From positions 2,575,416 through 2,639,415 of the forward strand of contig NW_020954557.1 in assembly GCF_900497805.2 (NCBI RefSeq): a DNA stretch of 64,000 nucleotides. The letters are read 5' to 3'. The notes below the pieces were generated by a model that worked only from the letters and a program-made list of their open reading frames with translations, was not told the DNA's origin and made no database searches. Positions 21,003 to 30,889 of this stretch are shown in pieces. The stretch's first letter is position 1. The number at the start of each line of letters is the position of its first letter. The position numbers were made by a program, and so were the translations under genes. Source of the DNA: Vombatus ursinus (taxonomy: Eukaryota > Chordata > Mammalia > Diprotodontia > Vombatidae).

Positions 21003-21185
21003 CAGCACTATCCATGATTAGAGTGTTGGACTTTGAACCAGGACAATCTGGGTTCAAATTCTGCCTCTGACTTTAGCTATGTGATGAGGGGCAACCATAT
21101 AACCTGAGCCTCAGTTTTCACAAGTGTAAAAAGAAGGAATTGGGTTAGATGGCTACTAAGGTCACTCCCACTTCTAAATCTATAG
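21003..21185 (+). repeat. MIR/THER-like SINE, sense
   Basis: 'gattagagtgttggactttg', GGGTTCAAATTCTGCCTCTG, 'gagcctcagttttcacaagt' and a tail 'gggttagatggctactaagg' to 'cccacttctaaatctatagg'. Same family as 33345-33540. Confidence 0.82.
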
Positions 21186-21360
21186 GCAATAGAATCCACC
21201 TCTTCCTCTTCTCCTAAGGCTGTATGTTCAAGGTACAGAAACAATTAGTCAGCTTAGTCAACTTGATGGGGGAAAAAGATTAGTCATTGGGCACTGGCTG
21301 TACAAAACAGGCAGCTGGCTGCTAGAATGTTTTTACTTTGTAAATAGTTTACATAGAGTA

Positions 21361-21540
21361 TCCTTAATCTTTTTTGTGTCCTAGACACTTTTATCTGTCT
21401 GGTGAAGCCTGTGGATCCCTTCATAGATGTTTGTAAATGCATAAGATAAAATGCAAAGGAAACCAATTATAATCGAAAATAGTTGCATAAAAACAAAACA
21501 GAACAAAACAAGTACTCAGAATCCAGGTTAAGAACTCCTG
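21361..21540 (-). mobile_element. non-autonomous hAT-like DNA transposon
   Basis: 'ctggtgaagcctgtggatcc', 'gtaaatgcataagataaaat', 'aaaggaaaccaattataatc', ending CCAGGTTAAGAACTCCTG. The last element is the complementary terminal inverted repeat of the family. Near full length on one side. Confidence 0.65.
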
Positions 21541-22199
21541 GTATAGGTGAACATTTTTACTTTATAACTAGTTTAGAAGCACAGAACCATAGAACATGCC
21601 TGTATACTTTTATATCTACATGTCTCATTTACCAGTTTGATTTCTGAGTGCCAACCTGCCTTGCCTATTCAATATGCTGAACTTTGTTTCTGTCCTCTAG
21701 TTTTAGCCTAATATCTCAGTCTCAGGAACTTGACTGGAGGATCCATAGTAATGGTTCTACTCCAATTCCTGGTCTTGGACCTTTCTGGTCTGCCCCATGC
21801 CATGGCCAACCATGACGCGATGCTTGCAAAGATACCCCAGATGCTGAGCAAATATCCTGATTTTTAGATAAATACATTATCTTTTAGATTATGCTTCTTC
21901 CTCTTCTCTCATGTTTTCTACTTGCTGTGAAAAGTTAGATTATTGGAAGATTCTTTTGTTACTTGAAAGGATTTACTGATTTTCTTATAGTTGGTCTATA
22001 GCTGAATTCCTTTCTCATTAACCTAAGAACATTCATCTATATTTGATAGGGCCAATGATCCCACATGTTATAGAAACAGATATTCCATAATGAGATAGGA
22101 ATAAAGAATGGATCTGAAATTTCATTGGTATAAAGAACTCCATCCTCTGCCATTGTGAGTTGTTACCCTCTCTGAAATTTAAAGTCTTAAAGAGCTTCC
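21541..22199. other. intron 2, no recognised element
   Basis: No named repeat. The mixed-complexity stretch at 21640-21860 is less AT-rich than its surroundings but shows no open frame of note. Confidence 0.4.
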
Positions 22200-22430
22200 T
22201 AGAATACTGAGGAGTTAAGTGACTTGCCCAGGGTCACACAGCCATATGTCAAGCCAGACTTGAATTTAGGTCTTTCTGATTTTTTGTCTCTGCTCTGAAA
22301 GAACTTACAATGTAATGGGGGAGACAAAATGCAAAGAAATATATACCAAATAAGTTATATAGAGGATAAATAGGAAATAACTAAAAGAGAGAAAGCATAA
22401 GAATTAAGAGGGGTTAGGGCAGGCCTCCAT
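22200..22430 (-). repeat. MIR fragment followed by L2 fragment, antisense
   Basis: 22200-22290 is the reversed MIR core ('gaggagttaagtgacttgcc', 'agggtcacacagccatatgt'). 22295-22430 is a reversed L2 segment ('agaacttacaatgtaatggg', 'gaattaagaggggttagggc'). Confidence 0.65.
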
Positions 22431-22439
22431 AGCTATAGG

Positions 22440-22605
22440 GTCATGTACCACCACACCTGGCTTATATCTCAATATAATTAATTTCCTTTGTAATCCTTTG
22501 CATTTTATTTTATTTTATGCATTTGCAAACATTCTGAAGAGGGGTCCATAGATTTCACAAGACTACTAAAGGGTTCCATGATGACATAAAAAAGATTAAA
22601 AAAAA
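22440..22605 (+). mobile_element. non-autonomous hAT-like DNA transposon
   Basis: Shares 'aatttcctttgtaatccttt', 'tatgcatttgcaaacattct', 'gaggggtccatagatttcac' and 'gggttccatgatgacataaa' with the other copies of the family. The terminal repeat is decayed. Confidence 0.6.
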
Positions 22606-22734
22606 ACCCACCTGTTCTAAACTACTGTGTAAACTAACTCACTGTTCTAGTCATTCAAATAAAGACCACACATTCTGAACCTGTTTCCTTACCACATGTA
22701 CCTTCATTAATGGATGGATTTGTACAGATGAGTT

Positions 22735-23032
22735 TTTTCCCCTGCAATTTCCTTCCTTGCTACCTATTGTATGCCCCAATTCTCTCCATGCTTAAAAGAC
22801 CTTCATCACCTCAAGATGCGATCTTATATCCCTTCTCCCTTTTATACCCAAGCTCCTTGAAAAAGCTGTTTGTGCTCATTGGCTGCACCTTTCTCTGCTT
22901 TTGTTTATTACTTGACCCCTTACTGTCTGATTTCTTAAATCACCGCTTAAGTGAAACTGCTTTATTTAGGGTTACTAATTATGTCCCTGAATCCCTAATA
23001 AACTATCTGTAGCACATATGGCACTGTTGACC
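22735..23032 (+). repeat. L2 LINE, reverse transcriptase segment, sense
   Basis: Translated sense sequence follows the L2 reverse transcriptase: LLEKAVCAHWLHLSLLL, then SDFLNHRLSETALFRVTNYV, and a remnant reading GTVD just after. It carries an internal deletion between the last two blocks. It is one of the few copies here that retain RT-core sequence, not only a 3' end. Confidence 0.75.
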
Positions 23033-23140
23033 ATTCTTATTAATACAATGAAAGAAAGGACAGAAGAAGGAGATAGTTGTTACAAATTTAATTCAGTGAG
23101 CACTTATTAATTGCCTTCTATATGCTAGACACTATACAAA

Positions 23141-23442
23141 AGACAGCTGGGTGGTGTATTGGATAGATTATTGGACCTGGAATTAGGAAGAACTGAGTTT
23201 AAATTCTGCTTCAGACACTTACTAACTGTATAACCTGAGGTAAGTCACTTAACTTCTTTCTGCCTCAGTTTCCTCATCTATAAAATAGGAATAACAATAG
23301 CACCTCCTTTCCAAGGTTTTTGTAAGGATAAAATCATATCATATATGTAAGGCAATGTACAAACCTTAAATCACTACACAAATACTATCACCATCATCAT
23401 CATCATCAAAACTTTTATCATCATCATCATCAACATCATTAT
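23141..23442 (+). repeat. CORE-SINE with (ATC)n tail, nested in L2
   Basis: Head GACAGCTGGGTGGTGTATTG, 'gagtttaaattctgcttcag', core and MIR-like 3' region to 'aaggcaatgtacaaacctta', ending in an imperfect ATC/CAT microsatellite at 23388-23442. Confidence 0.82.
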
Positions 23443-23605
23443 ATACCAGGGATTCAGAGGAAAACAAAACAAAATGTACCTATTCTTTTGAGAGGGAACA
23501 TATACATAGATAATTAAACATAAAGTATATACAAAGCAAATAAAGAATTATGGGTCGTTGGGAGGGGGAATAATTAAGGGAATCAGGAAATACCTTATAT
23601 AGGAG

Positions 23606-23815
23606 ATTATTGTTGTTTGTCCTTCATTCTCAGAGAGGACCATGACATCAGGGAGATGATGTCATGACATGCAAGTGAGTTGGATTTAAGTGAGGGAAGG
23701 TTGTGCAAAGTCACCAGTCTCACTTTCTCCTCTGGAGCCATCTGGGTCCAGTGCCAAGATATAGATCAGGATGACTAGAGATGGCCTTCTTGAGCTGAGC
23801 CTAGCAGTGTCACAA
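23606..23815 (+). repeat. unclassified marsupial interspersed repeat
   Basis: 'gttgtttgtccttcattctc', 'aggaccatgacatcagggag', 'tggagccatctgggtccagt' and 'tagagatggccttcttgagc'. I recognise the wording as a common marsupial dispersed repeat but cannot name its family. Orientation is arbitrary. Confidence 0.55.
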
Positions 23816-24358
23816 AGACTCGAGGAGAAGAGGCTATCTGGGAGGAAAGCGTGGTCAACAGTTTGAACAGCCTTGACTTTTAAGAAATTAAGAAATCATC
23901 AGAAACCTTATAGAGATTAGTTTTGGTCAAGTGATAGGGTTAGAAACCGTATTGCAAGGGTTTGATAAGTGAGTGGGAAATGAGGAAGTGGAGGCAATGA
24001 CTGTAGATCCTTTTAAAGAGAAAGTTAGCTGTAAAAGAAAAGAAAGATGTAAGATGATAGCTCAAGGAGTTTGTATGATCAAATAAATTTTTGAAGGATA
24101 GGGTAGTCTTGGGGACTTTTAAAAAATTCTAAACTTAACAAACAACAGATAAAATGAGCATTTACCTATAAATAGCATAACAGAAGGAAAGGATTACATT
24201 AAACCGCAGGTTTCTGTTATGTATACCTTTTTTTTTCTTTTAAATATGTCATAAATTCAACATGTAACTTTAAAAGCTGTCAATTGTGATTTTTTTCTGG
24301 ACCTCCTTCTGTTCTCTTTGGAGCATTTTTAAAGTAAAAAGATGCTACAGTGACCCTT

Positions 24359-24376
24359 TACTTTCTTTCTCTTTTC

Positions 24377-24407
<31 letters not shown>

Positions 24408-24555
24408 ATTCTTTTCTTTTCTTTTCTTTTCTTTTCTTTTCTTTTCTTTTCTTTTCTTTTCTTTTCTTTTCTTTTCTTTNNNNNNNNNNTTTCTTTTCTT
24501 TTCTTTTCTTTTCTTTTCTTTTCTTTTCTTTTCTTTCCTTTTCTTTTCTTTTCTT
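24359..24555. repeat. (CTTTT)n microsatellite with assembly gap
   Basis: Almost pure CTTTT pentamers (AAAAG on the other strand) run for about 190 bp and contain the ten-N gap at 24480-24489. The true repeat length is unknown. Long open frames here are periodic artefacts. Confidence 0.97.
24480..24489. other. assembly gap (10 N)
   Basis: Ten N in the middle of the pentamer repeat, most likely an unresolved repeat length. Confidence 0.99.
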
Positions 24556-25455
24556 CTACCCTGTCCTTCTTGTTCCTCTCTCAATCCCTCCCTCCACCAT
24601 TAGGGGAAAAAAGAAAAACACAGATCTTGCAAAATATTCATAGTTAAGCAAAATAAATTCCTATATTGGTTATGTCAAAAAGATATGTATTATTCTTCCT
24701 CTTGGGTCCATCACTTCTCTGTCAATAGGTGGGTGGAACACTTTATCATTAGTCCTCCAGAATCAAGGTTGGTCATCGTACTGGTCAGAGTGCTTAAGTC
24801 TTTTAAAGCTGTTTACCTTTATAATGTTAATGTTGTTGTACAAATTGTTCTCCAGGTTATCCTCACTTCACTCTGCATCAATTTGTATGTGTCTTCCCAG
24901 ATTTCTCTGAAACTGTCCATTTTGTTATTTCCATCTCACTTATATGCCATTTATTGAACTATTCCCTAATTGATGGGTATACTTTATTTTCTAGTTTTTT
25001 TTTTTTTGGTATAAAAAACTGCTATAAATATTTTTGTACATGTGGTTCCTTTCTTTGATTTCTTTGGAATATAGGCATAGTAGTGGTATTGCTAGGCTAA
25101 AAGGTTTAGTCAAAATCAAATGACTTTTGGGGCATGGATGCAGGTTGCTCTACAGAATGGCTGCCCCAATTCATACCTCCTCCAATAGAGCATCAATATG
25201 CCTGTTTTTGACTTATAAACCTTTTGTAGGCAGCAGGGAAAGAGTCAGTGGATAAGAAAGATTGATGGTTAATGAATGACAGAATGTTGGAAGAGGCATA
25301 TGCCAGAGGAAAAAGGAAGAGATAGACCCAAAGGCATATGGAGTGGGTTGGCTTTGGCAAGGTGAAGGATTACCTTCTTGCTAAGACTTGAGCAAAGGAA
25401 AAGAGCACAGGCAATTATTTGGGGATTACTTTGCACTTCTAGGATAAAAGGTGAA

Positions 25456-26042
25456 TGCTACAATGATCTGTTGGCATCCTGCCTCTATAGTACCTCTAAT
25501 CCTAACAGCTGGGCCACTTTAGTCTTATCTGTTGATTGAGTCTAACTCTAGATTCAAACCAATGTTGCCCCAAGATAAGGGAAATAATAGGAAAAGCTAA
25601 GTTGTTCAGCTTTGTTAGCTTTACTTCTGGCTACATTATAAGCATGCATACTTGTATACCTTATAACTGAGGCCCTTCTTAGCTTAAGTAATAGAGTGTC
25701 TCTTAAGTTCCCTGCCTGGTACCATAATTGCCTTGAGATTTTGGTCTATTCTTATTACCCTATCCTTCCCACCAATCCCAAGTACTTCCAGGACTAGAAT
25801 CCTGACTCCTAACCTCCATCCCTTTGGCTGGATTTTCACTTGGCGTTTGTATAGCCATTACTGCCTTTGAGTAAATATAGCTTTTTATTTTCTCTAAATA
25901 TAAATTGCTAGTGAGTGTAACCTTAGAATATTTTTATTATATTCACTGAACTGAAGATAGAATGCATGTTTAAAGCCTTAATAATTTGATGTTTGCTTAT
26001 TTTGATGTTGTCTTTCATTTGTAGTTGGGTGGTTTTAAGTAG
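25456..26042. other. intron 2, no recognised element
   Basis: Unique-looking sequence without a named repeat. Confidence 0.4.
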
Positions 26043-26053
26043 AAATTAGAGAT

Positions 26054-26242
26054 TGGGGGCGGGGAGGGGGAAGGGGAGGGAGGAGGCAGCAGCTAGGTGG
26101 CACAGTGGATGAGCTCTGGCCTTGGGTTTAGGAGGACTTGAGTTCACATCCGGCCTCAGACACATACATGATACTTACTAGCTGTGTGACCCTGGTCAAA
26201 TCACTTAACCCCGATTGCCTCACACACACACAACACACAAAA
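26054..26242 (+). repeat. tRNA-derived SINE with G-rich leader and 11-bp TSD
   Basis: The 11-mer aaattagagat at 26043-26053 recurs at 26243-26253. Between them lie a G-rich leader (26055-26082), the SINE head GGCAGCAGCTAGGTGGCACA, the body to CACTTAACCCCGATTGCCTC, and a CA/A-rich tail. The leader lies inside the duplicated target, so it arrived with the SINE or grew later from its 5' G run. The RTE-like tail is absent. Confidence 0.82.
26055..26080 (+). other. G-quadruplex motif
   Basis: GGGGG C GGGG A GGGGG AA GGGG A GGG: five G runs of three to five bases with one- and two-base loops, a strong canonical G4 pattern on the + (RNA-sense) strand of ACVR1C intron 2. Folding is an inference. Confidence 0.85.
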
Positions 26243-26526
26243 AAATTAGAGATGTCAAGTAATGACTTATTATCTTAAATCACCAAGTAATTGCTTTAAA
26301 ATCTCTAGTACTTTATTTTAAATTTCTTTACTTTCATATGATGTTTTACCTTCTCATCTCAGTTTATTTTTATGTTTTGTTACTAAGACAGGTTAGAACA
26401 AAATAAAATTATATTGATTTATTATATTTTAACTCTGACACAATTTAATGTTTTAAAATATAACAGCATACATATATGTATTATGACTTCAGTATAGTCA
26501 TTATAGAATAGAGATGTTAATTTATT

Positions 26527-26615
26527 TTTGGAGGGAGAGAGGGAGAAGGAGGGAGGGAGAGAGAGGAGGAGAGACAGAGACAGAGAGAGACAGAGACAGA
26601 GACAGGGAGACACAT
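26527..26615. repeat. GA-rich purine tract
   Basis: GGGAGAGAG / GACAGAGACAG low-complexity purine run, nearly free of pyrimidines on the + strand. It could form a triplex. Open frames on the - strand here are periodic artefacts. Confidence 0.9.
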
Positions 26616-26619
26616 AATG

Positions 26620-27090
26620 AGACAGATCCTTGTAATAAATGGAGGAGCAGGGTCAAGTAAAATAAATCCACATAATGGCCATGTAAACAAATATATACAT
26701 ACATACATATATATATAATATATAATATATATATGTATATAGTATATATATATATATATATATATTTCTACACTCTCTCTACCTACAATGAATCTATGAC
26801 TTCTCTGTCAAGAGATAGGAACATGCTTCATTTTAAGTCCTTTGGAAATATGGTTGATCAGAGCTAGGTTTTTCAGGGATGTTTTTCTTTACCCTGTTCT
26901 CCTTGTATAAATTCTGCCCACTTCACTCTATATCAGTTCCTACTACTCAAGTTTTTCTGAAATTTACTATTCCACTATTTCTTATGGCACAAAAATGTTC
27001 TATTGCATTACTATGCCATAGTTCAGTCATTCTTGTTATGTTCAGTCATTCTTAAATTCATGGGTACTTCCTTAGATTCCAGTTCTTACT
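26620..27090 (-). mobile_element. L1 3' end, antisense, with (TA)n
   Basis: Reversed L1 3' UTR and ORF2 end: 'gtaaaataaatccacataat', 'atgacttctctgtcaagaga', 'ttcttatggcacaaaaatgt', 'ttcatgggtacttccttaga'. A TA-rich microsatellite at 26692-26766 interrupts it. On its sense strand the element is preceded by the repeat at 27091-27560. Confidence 0.78.
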
Positions 27091-27560
27091 TTTCTCCTCC
27101 TCCCCCTACCCCTTCAGGATCAAGAAGTTTGCTTTGCTTGGGACTCTTTTCTCTCTCTGGTATTATCTTTCTTGTAACCCTGTCATCTCTCTATACCATC
27201 TCTCTATCCTTTCCGGTCGAGTTTGATATATTTTTATACCAACTGTATGTGTGTGTATGTGTGTGCACATGGATGCATGTATTCAACCCTCCATTGTAAA
27301 GTTCAAATAAGAGTAAAGATACCTGATCCTTAACCTCTTCTTCCATGTTTTGTCTCACCACCCAGATTATGAGAAATAGCAAGTTCCACTCTATTCTTCC
27401 TTTTTCTGCACAAGTGCATTCCTCTTATCCATTCATCTCTTTTCCCTATAAATCCCTAAAAACAAAACCAATCCATCCCCATGCCCTGTGTATTTCTTAT
27501 TTAATTCCCTCTATACCCTTTGAAGACATTAGAGTTCTTCTTTCTTTTCTCTTGTTTTTT
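27091..27560. repeat. L1-linked repeat X, copy A
   Basis: A T/C-rich repeat with 'ggtcgagtttgatatatttt', a GTGTGTGTATGTGTGTGCAC stretch, 'gttcaaataagagtaaagat' and 'aaaaccaatccatccccatg'. The reverse complement of 62790-63235 aligns along nearly all of it. In both places it joins the same region of an L1 3' end with the same relative orientation. I cannot name it with confidence. It may be an L1 untranslated region. Confidence 0.7.
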
Positions 27561-27565
27561 TTCTT

Positions 27566-28030
27566 CTTTAGATTGTAAGCTCCTTGAGAACAGGGACTGC
27601 TTTTTGCCTCTTTTTGTATCCACAGGACTTAGCACAGTGCCTGGCATACAGCTGGTGCTTAACAAATGTTTGTTTATTGATTGATTCTCCCTATTAGAAT
27701 ATTAGCACTGCATCATTACGCAGTGCTTCAAACTCCTCGAACAAATTGCCACTATCATAGTGCAAGCTCTTTATCATCTCCTTCTTGGACTATTGCAATA
27801 GTTGCTCATTGGGCTCCTGACAAAAGTCTCTTCTCACTCCAGGCCCTCTTCCACTCAGCTGCCAAAGTGATCTTTCTAAAGTACAGATCTGATCATGTCA
27901 TTCTTTTCTTCAATAAACTCCAGTCACTCTCTTTTACCTTCAGGATCAAATAGAAATTCCTTTACTTGGCCTTCAAAACCCTTCATAACTTGCCCCACCT
28001 GCCCTACCTTTCCAGTTTTCTTAAACCAGA
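27566..28030 (+). repeat. two adjoining L2 3' fragments, sense
   Basis: 27566-27685 is an L2 3' terminus ('gattgtaagctccttgagaa', 'cttagcacagtgcctggcat', TTTATTGATTGATT). 27690-28030 is an upstream L2 part encoding the C-terminal ORF region ('tggactattgcaatagttgc', 'ctgccaaagtgatctttcta', 'ggccttcaaaacccttcata'). They are out of order, so they are separate insertions. Confidence 0.8.
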
Positions 28031-28119
28031 GGAAACTAACTGGTTAAACACTTCTCTATCTGATAACAATACAAATGAACACAATAGTCACCTCATTAAC
28101 CAGAACAGCATAGTTAAGA

Positions 28120-28345
28120 AGTACCATGTTAACAGTGGAAAGAGATCATTGGTTCTGAAGAAGTCAGAGGACCTAAGATCAAATTCCACTTTAAATACTT
28201 ACTGCCTGTGTGACCATGGGCAATTCATTTAATCTCTCTCTCTTCATTTAACATAATCTCCACTCTCCTCATTTATAAAATGAAGGGTTAGTTAAATGGC
28301 CTCCGAGACTCCTTCTAGCTCAAAATATGCAATCCTTCAATCTCA
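28120..28345 (+). repeat. MIR/THER-like SINE, sense
   Basis: 'ggaaagagatcattggttct', 'aagatcaaattccactttaa', 'gtgtgaccatgggcaattca', then the family 3' end 'gttaaatggcctccgagact' and 'ccttctagctcaaaatatgc'. It splits L2-like sequence. Confidence 0.75.
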
Positions 28346-28446
28346 TTGCACCAGCAGGATCTCACTTTTCTTCCACTCAAAAGTTTACTCATTTAGACCT
28401 TGTTTGCTGGCTCCCCCTGCTGTTTTTATTTTTTCTCCTTTCATTG

Positions 28447-28500
28447 ATTGGACTATAAATTTAGAGCTAAAGGAGACCTTGAAGGCCATATAATCCATTT
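28447..28500 (-). repeat. MIR/THER-like SINE 3' fragment
   Basis: 'ataaatttagagctaaagga' and 'ttgaaggccatataatccat' match the reversed 3' end of the family. Confidence 0.5.
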
Positions 28501-29045
28501 TTATCTTGACCTGGATGCAGGCCCTCTCTTCTCCCTCCTAGCTCCTTGAAAATAGCCCTCCTCTAAGTTTTTAAAGACTTTTAATTTCTAAGTCCTACCG
28601 AGAAATGTAAAAGGAAATTAAATAACAAAAGGGAACAGTTTAATGTTTACTGAGTTTTTATGGACAGTCTTGTTCTAATATCTCCTTGAGTTATAGAAGT
28701 ACCTTCTTGATAACTCTGCTGGCATAGACTCTACTAGGCCACAAAAAATCTTCAGATATTGTCCTAGCAACAGACTGATTTTGCTAACTGTGGGCGAGCT
28801 TATCGCCAGTGGGCTGGTCACTTGGTGATGAATTTTTGGGAATTTGAGAATAAAAGAACCAAAGAAAAATGAAAAATGGCCACCAGTCTTGTGTGACCCC
28901 TTTTGGTTTCTGCAGTGATTGTGGTAGGTAGAGTGTGCTAGGGCAGAAAGTGCTATGAATTATACTTTTCAGACTATTGCTAAACATTAACTTACCCAAT
29001 CCTCACCCAATCACCAATGAGTGAACAATACTACTGGAAGACCTG
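28501..29045. other. intron 2, no recognised element
   Basis: No named repeat or coding signal. A 71-codon antisense open frame (28999-28784) has no recognised domain. Confidence 0.4.
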
Positions 29046-29381
29046 ATGCATTAAGCTTTAAGGAATTGGTTAAAATTTATAAGAATAAGGACTATCCTCC
29101 AATTGACAAATGTTCAAAAAATATGAATAGGCAGTCTTCAAAGGAAGAAATCGAAGCTATCAGCAGCCATATTAAAATAAAATTCCAAATTCCTAATAGA
29201 GAAATGCAAATTGAGCAATGCTGAGGTTCCATCTCACACCTGTTAAACTGGCAAAGATAAAAAAATGTTAGAGGGGCTTTGGGAAAACAGGCACATCAAT
29301 ACATCATTGGTGGAACTGTGATTTGGTCCAGCCATTCTAGTGACAATTTGGAACAGTGCCCTATACAAAACACATAGTGGC

Positions 29382-29415
<34 letters not shown>

Positions 29416-29526
29416 TGTGTGTGTGTGTTAGGAAAGAACTGAAAATTAAAGGAGTACCAGTCAATTGAACAAATTATGCTATATGTATGTGATAGAATAT
29501 TTTTATATCATTAGAAATGAGAAATA
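29046..29526 (+). mobile_element. L1 fragment, ORF2 end, sense, with (GT)n
   Basis: Sense L1: 'gacaaatgttcaaaaaatat', 'aggcagtcttcaaaggaaga', 'gagaaatgcaaattgagcaa', 'accagtcaattgaacaaatt'. The ORF2 C-terminal region is recognisable but broken. A GT microsatellite (29384-29429) lies within it. It stops abruptly at an antisense L2. Confidence 0.82.
29384..29429. repeat. (GT)n microsatellite
   Basis: Nearly pure GT dinucleotides with one AT interruption. Likely length polymorphic. Confidence 0.95.
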
Positions 29527-29527
29527 A

Positions 29528-29987
29528 AGTCAAGCATTTGTTTAGTGCCTATTATATGCCAGTCACTGTGCTAATGTCTAGGAATACAAGGAAAAGCAAA
29601 AACAGTCCCTGCTTTTGAGGAGCTCATAGTCTAATGGAAAAGACAACATATAAACAACTATGTACAAAACTATGTACAAATAGATAGGATAAATTGGGGG
29701 GTAATCTCAGAGGAAAAGCACTAACATTAAGGGGGGATGGAAAAGAAAAGCTTTGTGTGGAAACCTTTACTTGACTCTTGAAGGAAGACAGGAAAGCCAA
29801 GATATGGAGATAAGAAGGGAGAACATTTCAGGCATGTACGACAGTCAGTAAAAAATGTTTGGAGTCATGATATGGAATGTCTTGTGCGAGGAAAAGCAAG
29901 GAGTCTAGTATCACTGGTTGTCAAGGTTACTTAAGAAAGAATGTGGAAGAACAGTAGACTCAAAAAAGGGTGCAGGGGGCTGTGGTA
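29528..29987 (-). repeat. L2 LINE 3' end, antisense
   Basis: 'ttgtttagtgcctattatat', 'ccctgcttttgaggagctca', 'gactcttgaaggaagacagg' and 'gtatcactggttgtcaaggt' in reversed L2 order. Relatively well preserved. Confidence 0.85.
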
Positions 29988-30880
29988 AAGTTTTTTTTTT
30001 TTTTGCTCATTTATTTATTTTTTAAATTAATTTATTTTGACTTATCAATACTCATTTCCATAACCTTTTGAGTTTTAAATTTTCCTCCCTCTCCCTTCCT
30101 ACTTCCCTCCCCAAGACAGCATGCAATCTGATATAGGCTATACATAATACATTTCTATTAAACATATTTTCACATTAATCATGTTGTAAGTAAGAATTAG
30201 AACCAGTAGGAGAAATCACCAGAAAGAGGAAACAAAACAAAATAGAAGAAAAAAATAGCAAATAGTATGCTTTGATCTGCATTCAAACTCCATAGTTCTT
30301 TCTTTGAATGTGGATAGCATTTTCCATCATGAGGCCTTTGGAAATGTCCCAGATCCTTGCATTGCTGGGAAGAGTTAAGTTTATTAATATTAGTCCTCCC
30401 ATAATGTGTCTGTTACTGTGTATAATGTCCTCCTGGTTCTGCTCATTTCACTCAGCATCAGACCATACAAGTCTTTCCAGGTTTTTCTGAATTCAGCCTG
30501 TTGATCATTTCTCACAGCACAATAGTATTCCATTATATTCATATACCACAACTTGTTCAGCCATTCCCCAGTTGATGGGCATTCCCTCAATTTCCAATTC
30601 TTTGCCACCACAGAAAGGCTGCTATAAATGTTTTTGTACATGTGGGTCCTTTTCACATTTGTATGATCTCTTTGGAATACAGCCCTAGAAGTGCTATTGC
30701 TGGGTTCAAGAATATGCACATTTTTATAGCCCTTTGGGCATAGTTTCAAATTGCTCTCCAAAATGGTTGGATCATTTCACAACTCCACTAACAAGGCATT
30801 AGTGTTCCAATTTTCCCACATCTTCTCCAATTTATCATTTTCCTGTTTTTCCATGTTGGCCAATCTGATAGGTGTAAGAT
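29988..30880 (-). mobile_element. L1 3' end, antisense, well preserved
   Basis: A T run at 29990-30004 corresponds to the A-rich 3' tail, followed by 3' UTR and the ORF2 C-terminus. The - strand frame (30761-30390) reads NKLWYMNIMEYYCAVRNDQ, the counterpart of the human L1 ORF2p MEYYAAIK end. The + strand shows 'tctgctcatttcactcagca' and 'atgggcattccctcaatttc'. It is 5' truncated at about 30880 and younger-looking than the other L1 pieces. Confidence 0.9.
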
Positions 30881-30889
30881 TTTTTTTTA

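Larger units (their letters stand above)
24117..25208 (-). mobile_element. L1 3' end, antisense, nested in L2
   Basis: The - strand reads as the last part of L1 ORF2 and the 3' UTR. The + strand has 'tgggtccatcacttctctgt', 'gttatcctcacttcactctg', 'ctgctataaatatttttgta' and 'tctacagaatggctgcccca' in the reversed L1 order. It is 5' truncated and interrupts the L2 cleanly at both ends. An extended CTTTT microsatellite sits within its 3' UTR. Confidence 0.82.
23090..25455 (-). repeat. L2 LINE, antisense, host of three insertions
   Basis: Pieces of one antisense L2 lie at 23090-23140, 23443-23605, 23816-24116 and 25209-25455, all in colinear order. Matches include 'cttattaattgccttctata', 'gcgtggtcaacagtttgaac', 'tgaggaagtggaggcaatga' and 'ttgtaggcagcagggaaaga'. 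It is split by a CORE-SINE (23141-23442), another repeat (23606-23815) and an L1 (24117-25208). Part of the L2 between the second and third pieces is also missing. Confidence 0.78.

Noticed and set aside
23388-23442. ATC/CAT repeats as a regular array (CRISPR-like)
   Set aside because: Trinucleotide microsatellite at a SINE tail. No spacer-repeat structure, and the organism is a vertebrate.
24286-24643. Long open frames in the CTTTT repeat (both strands)
   Set aside because: A pentamer without stop words is open in several frames. Composition is purely periodic, and an assembly gap lies inside.
26422-26708. Ser/Leu-rich open frames on the - strand
   Set aside because: They are translations of the GA-rich purine tract and the adjoining L1 relic.
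29243-29464. Open frame with His-Thr repeats
   Set aside because: Product of the GT microsatellite in the L1 fragment.
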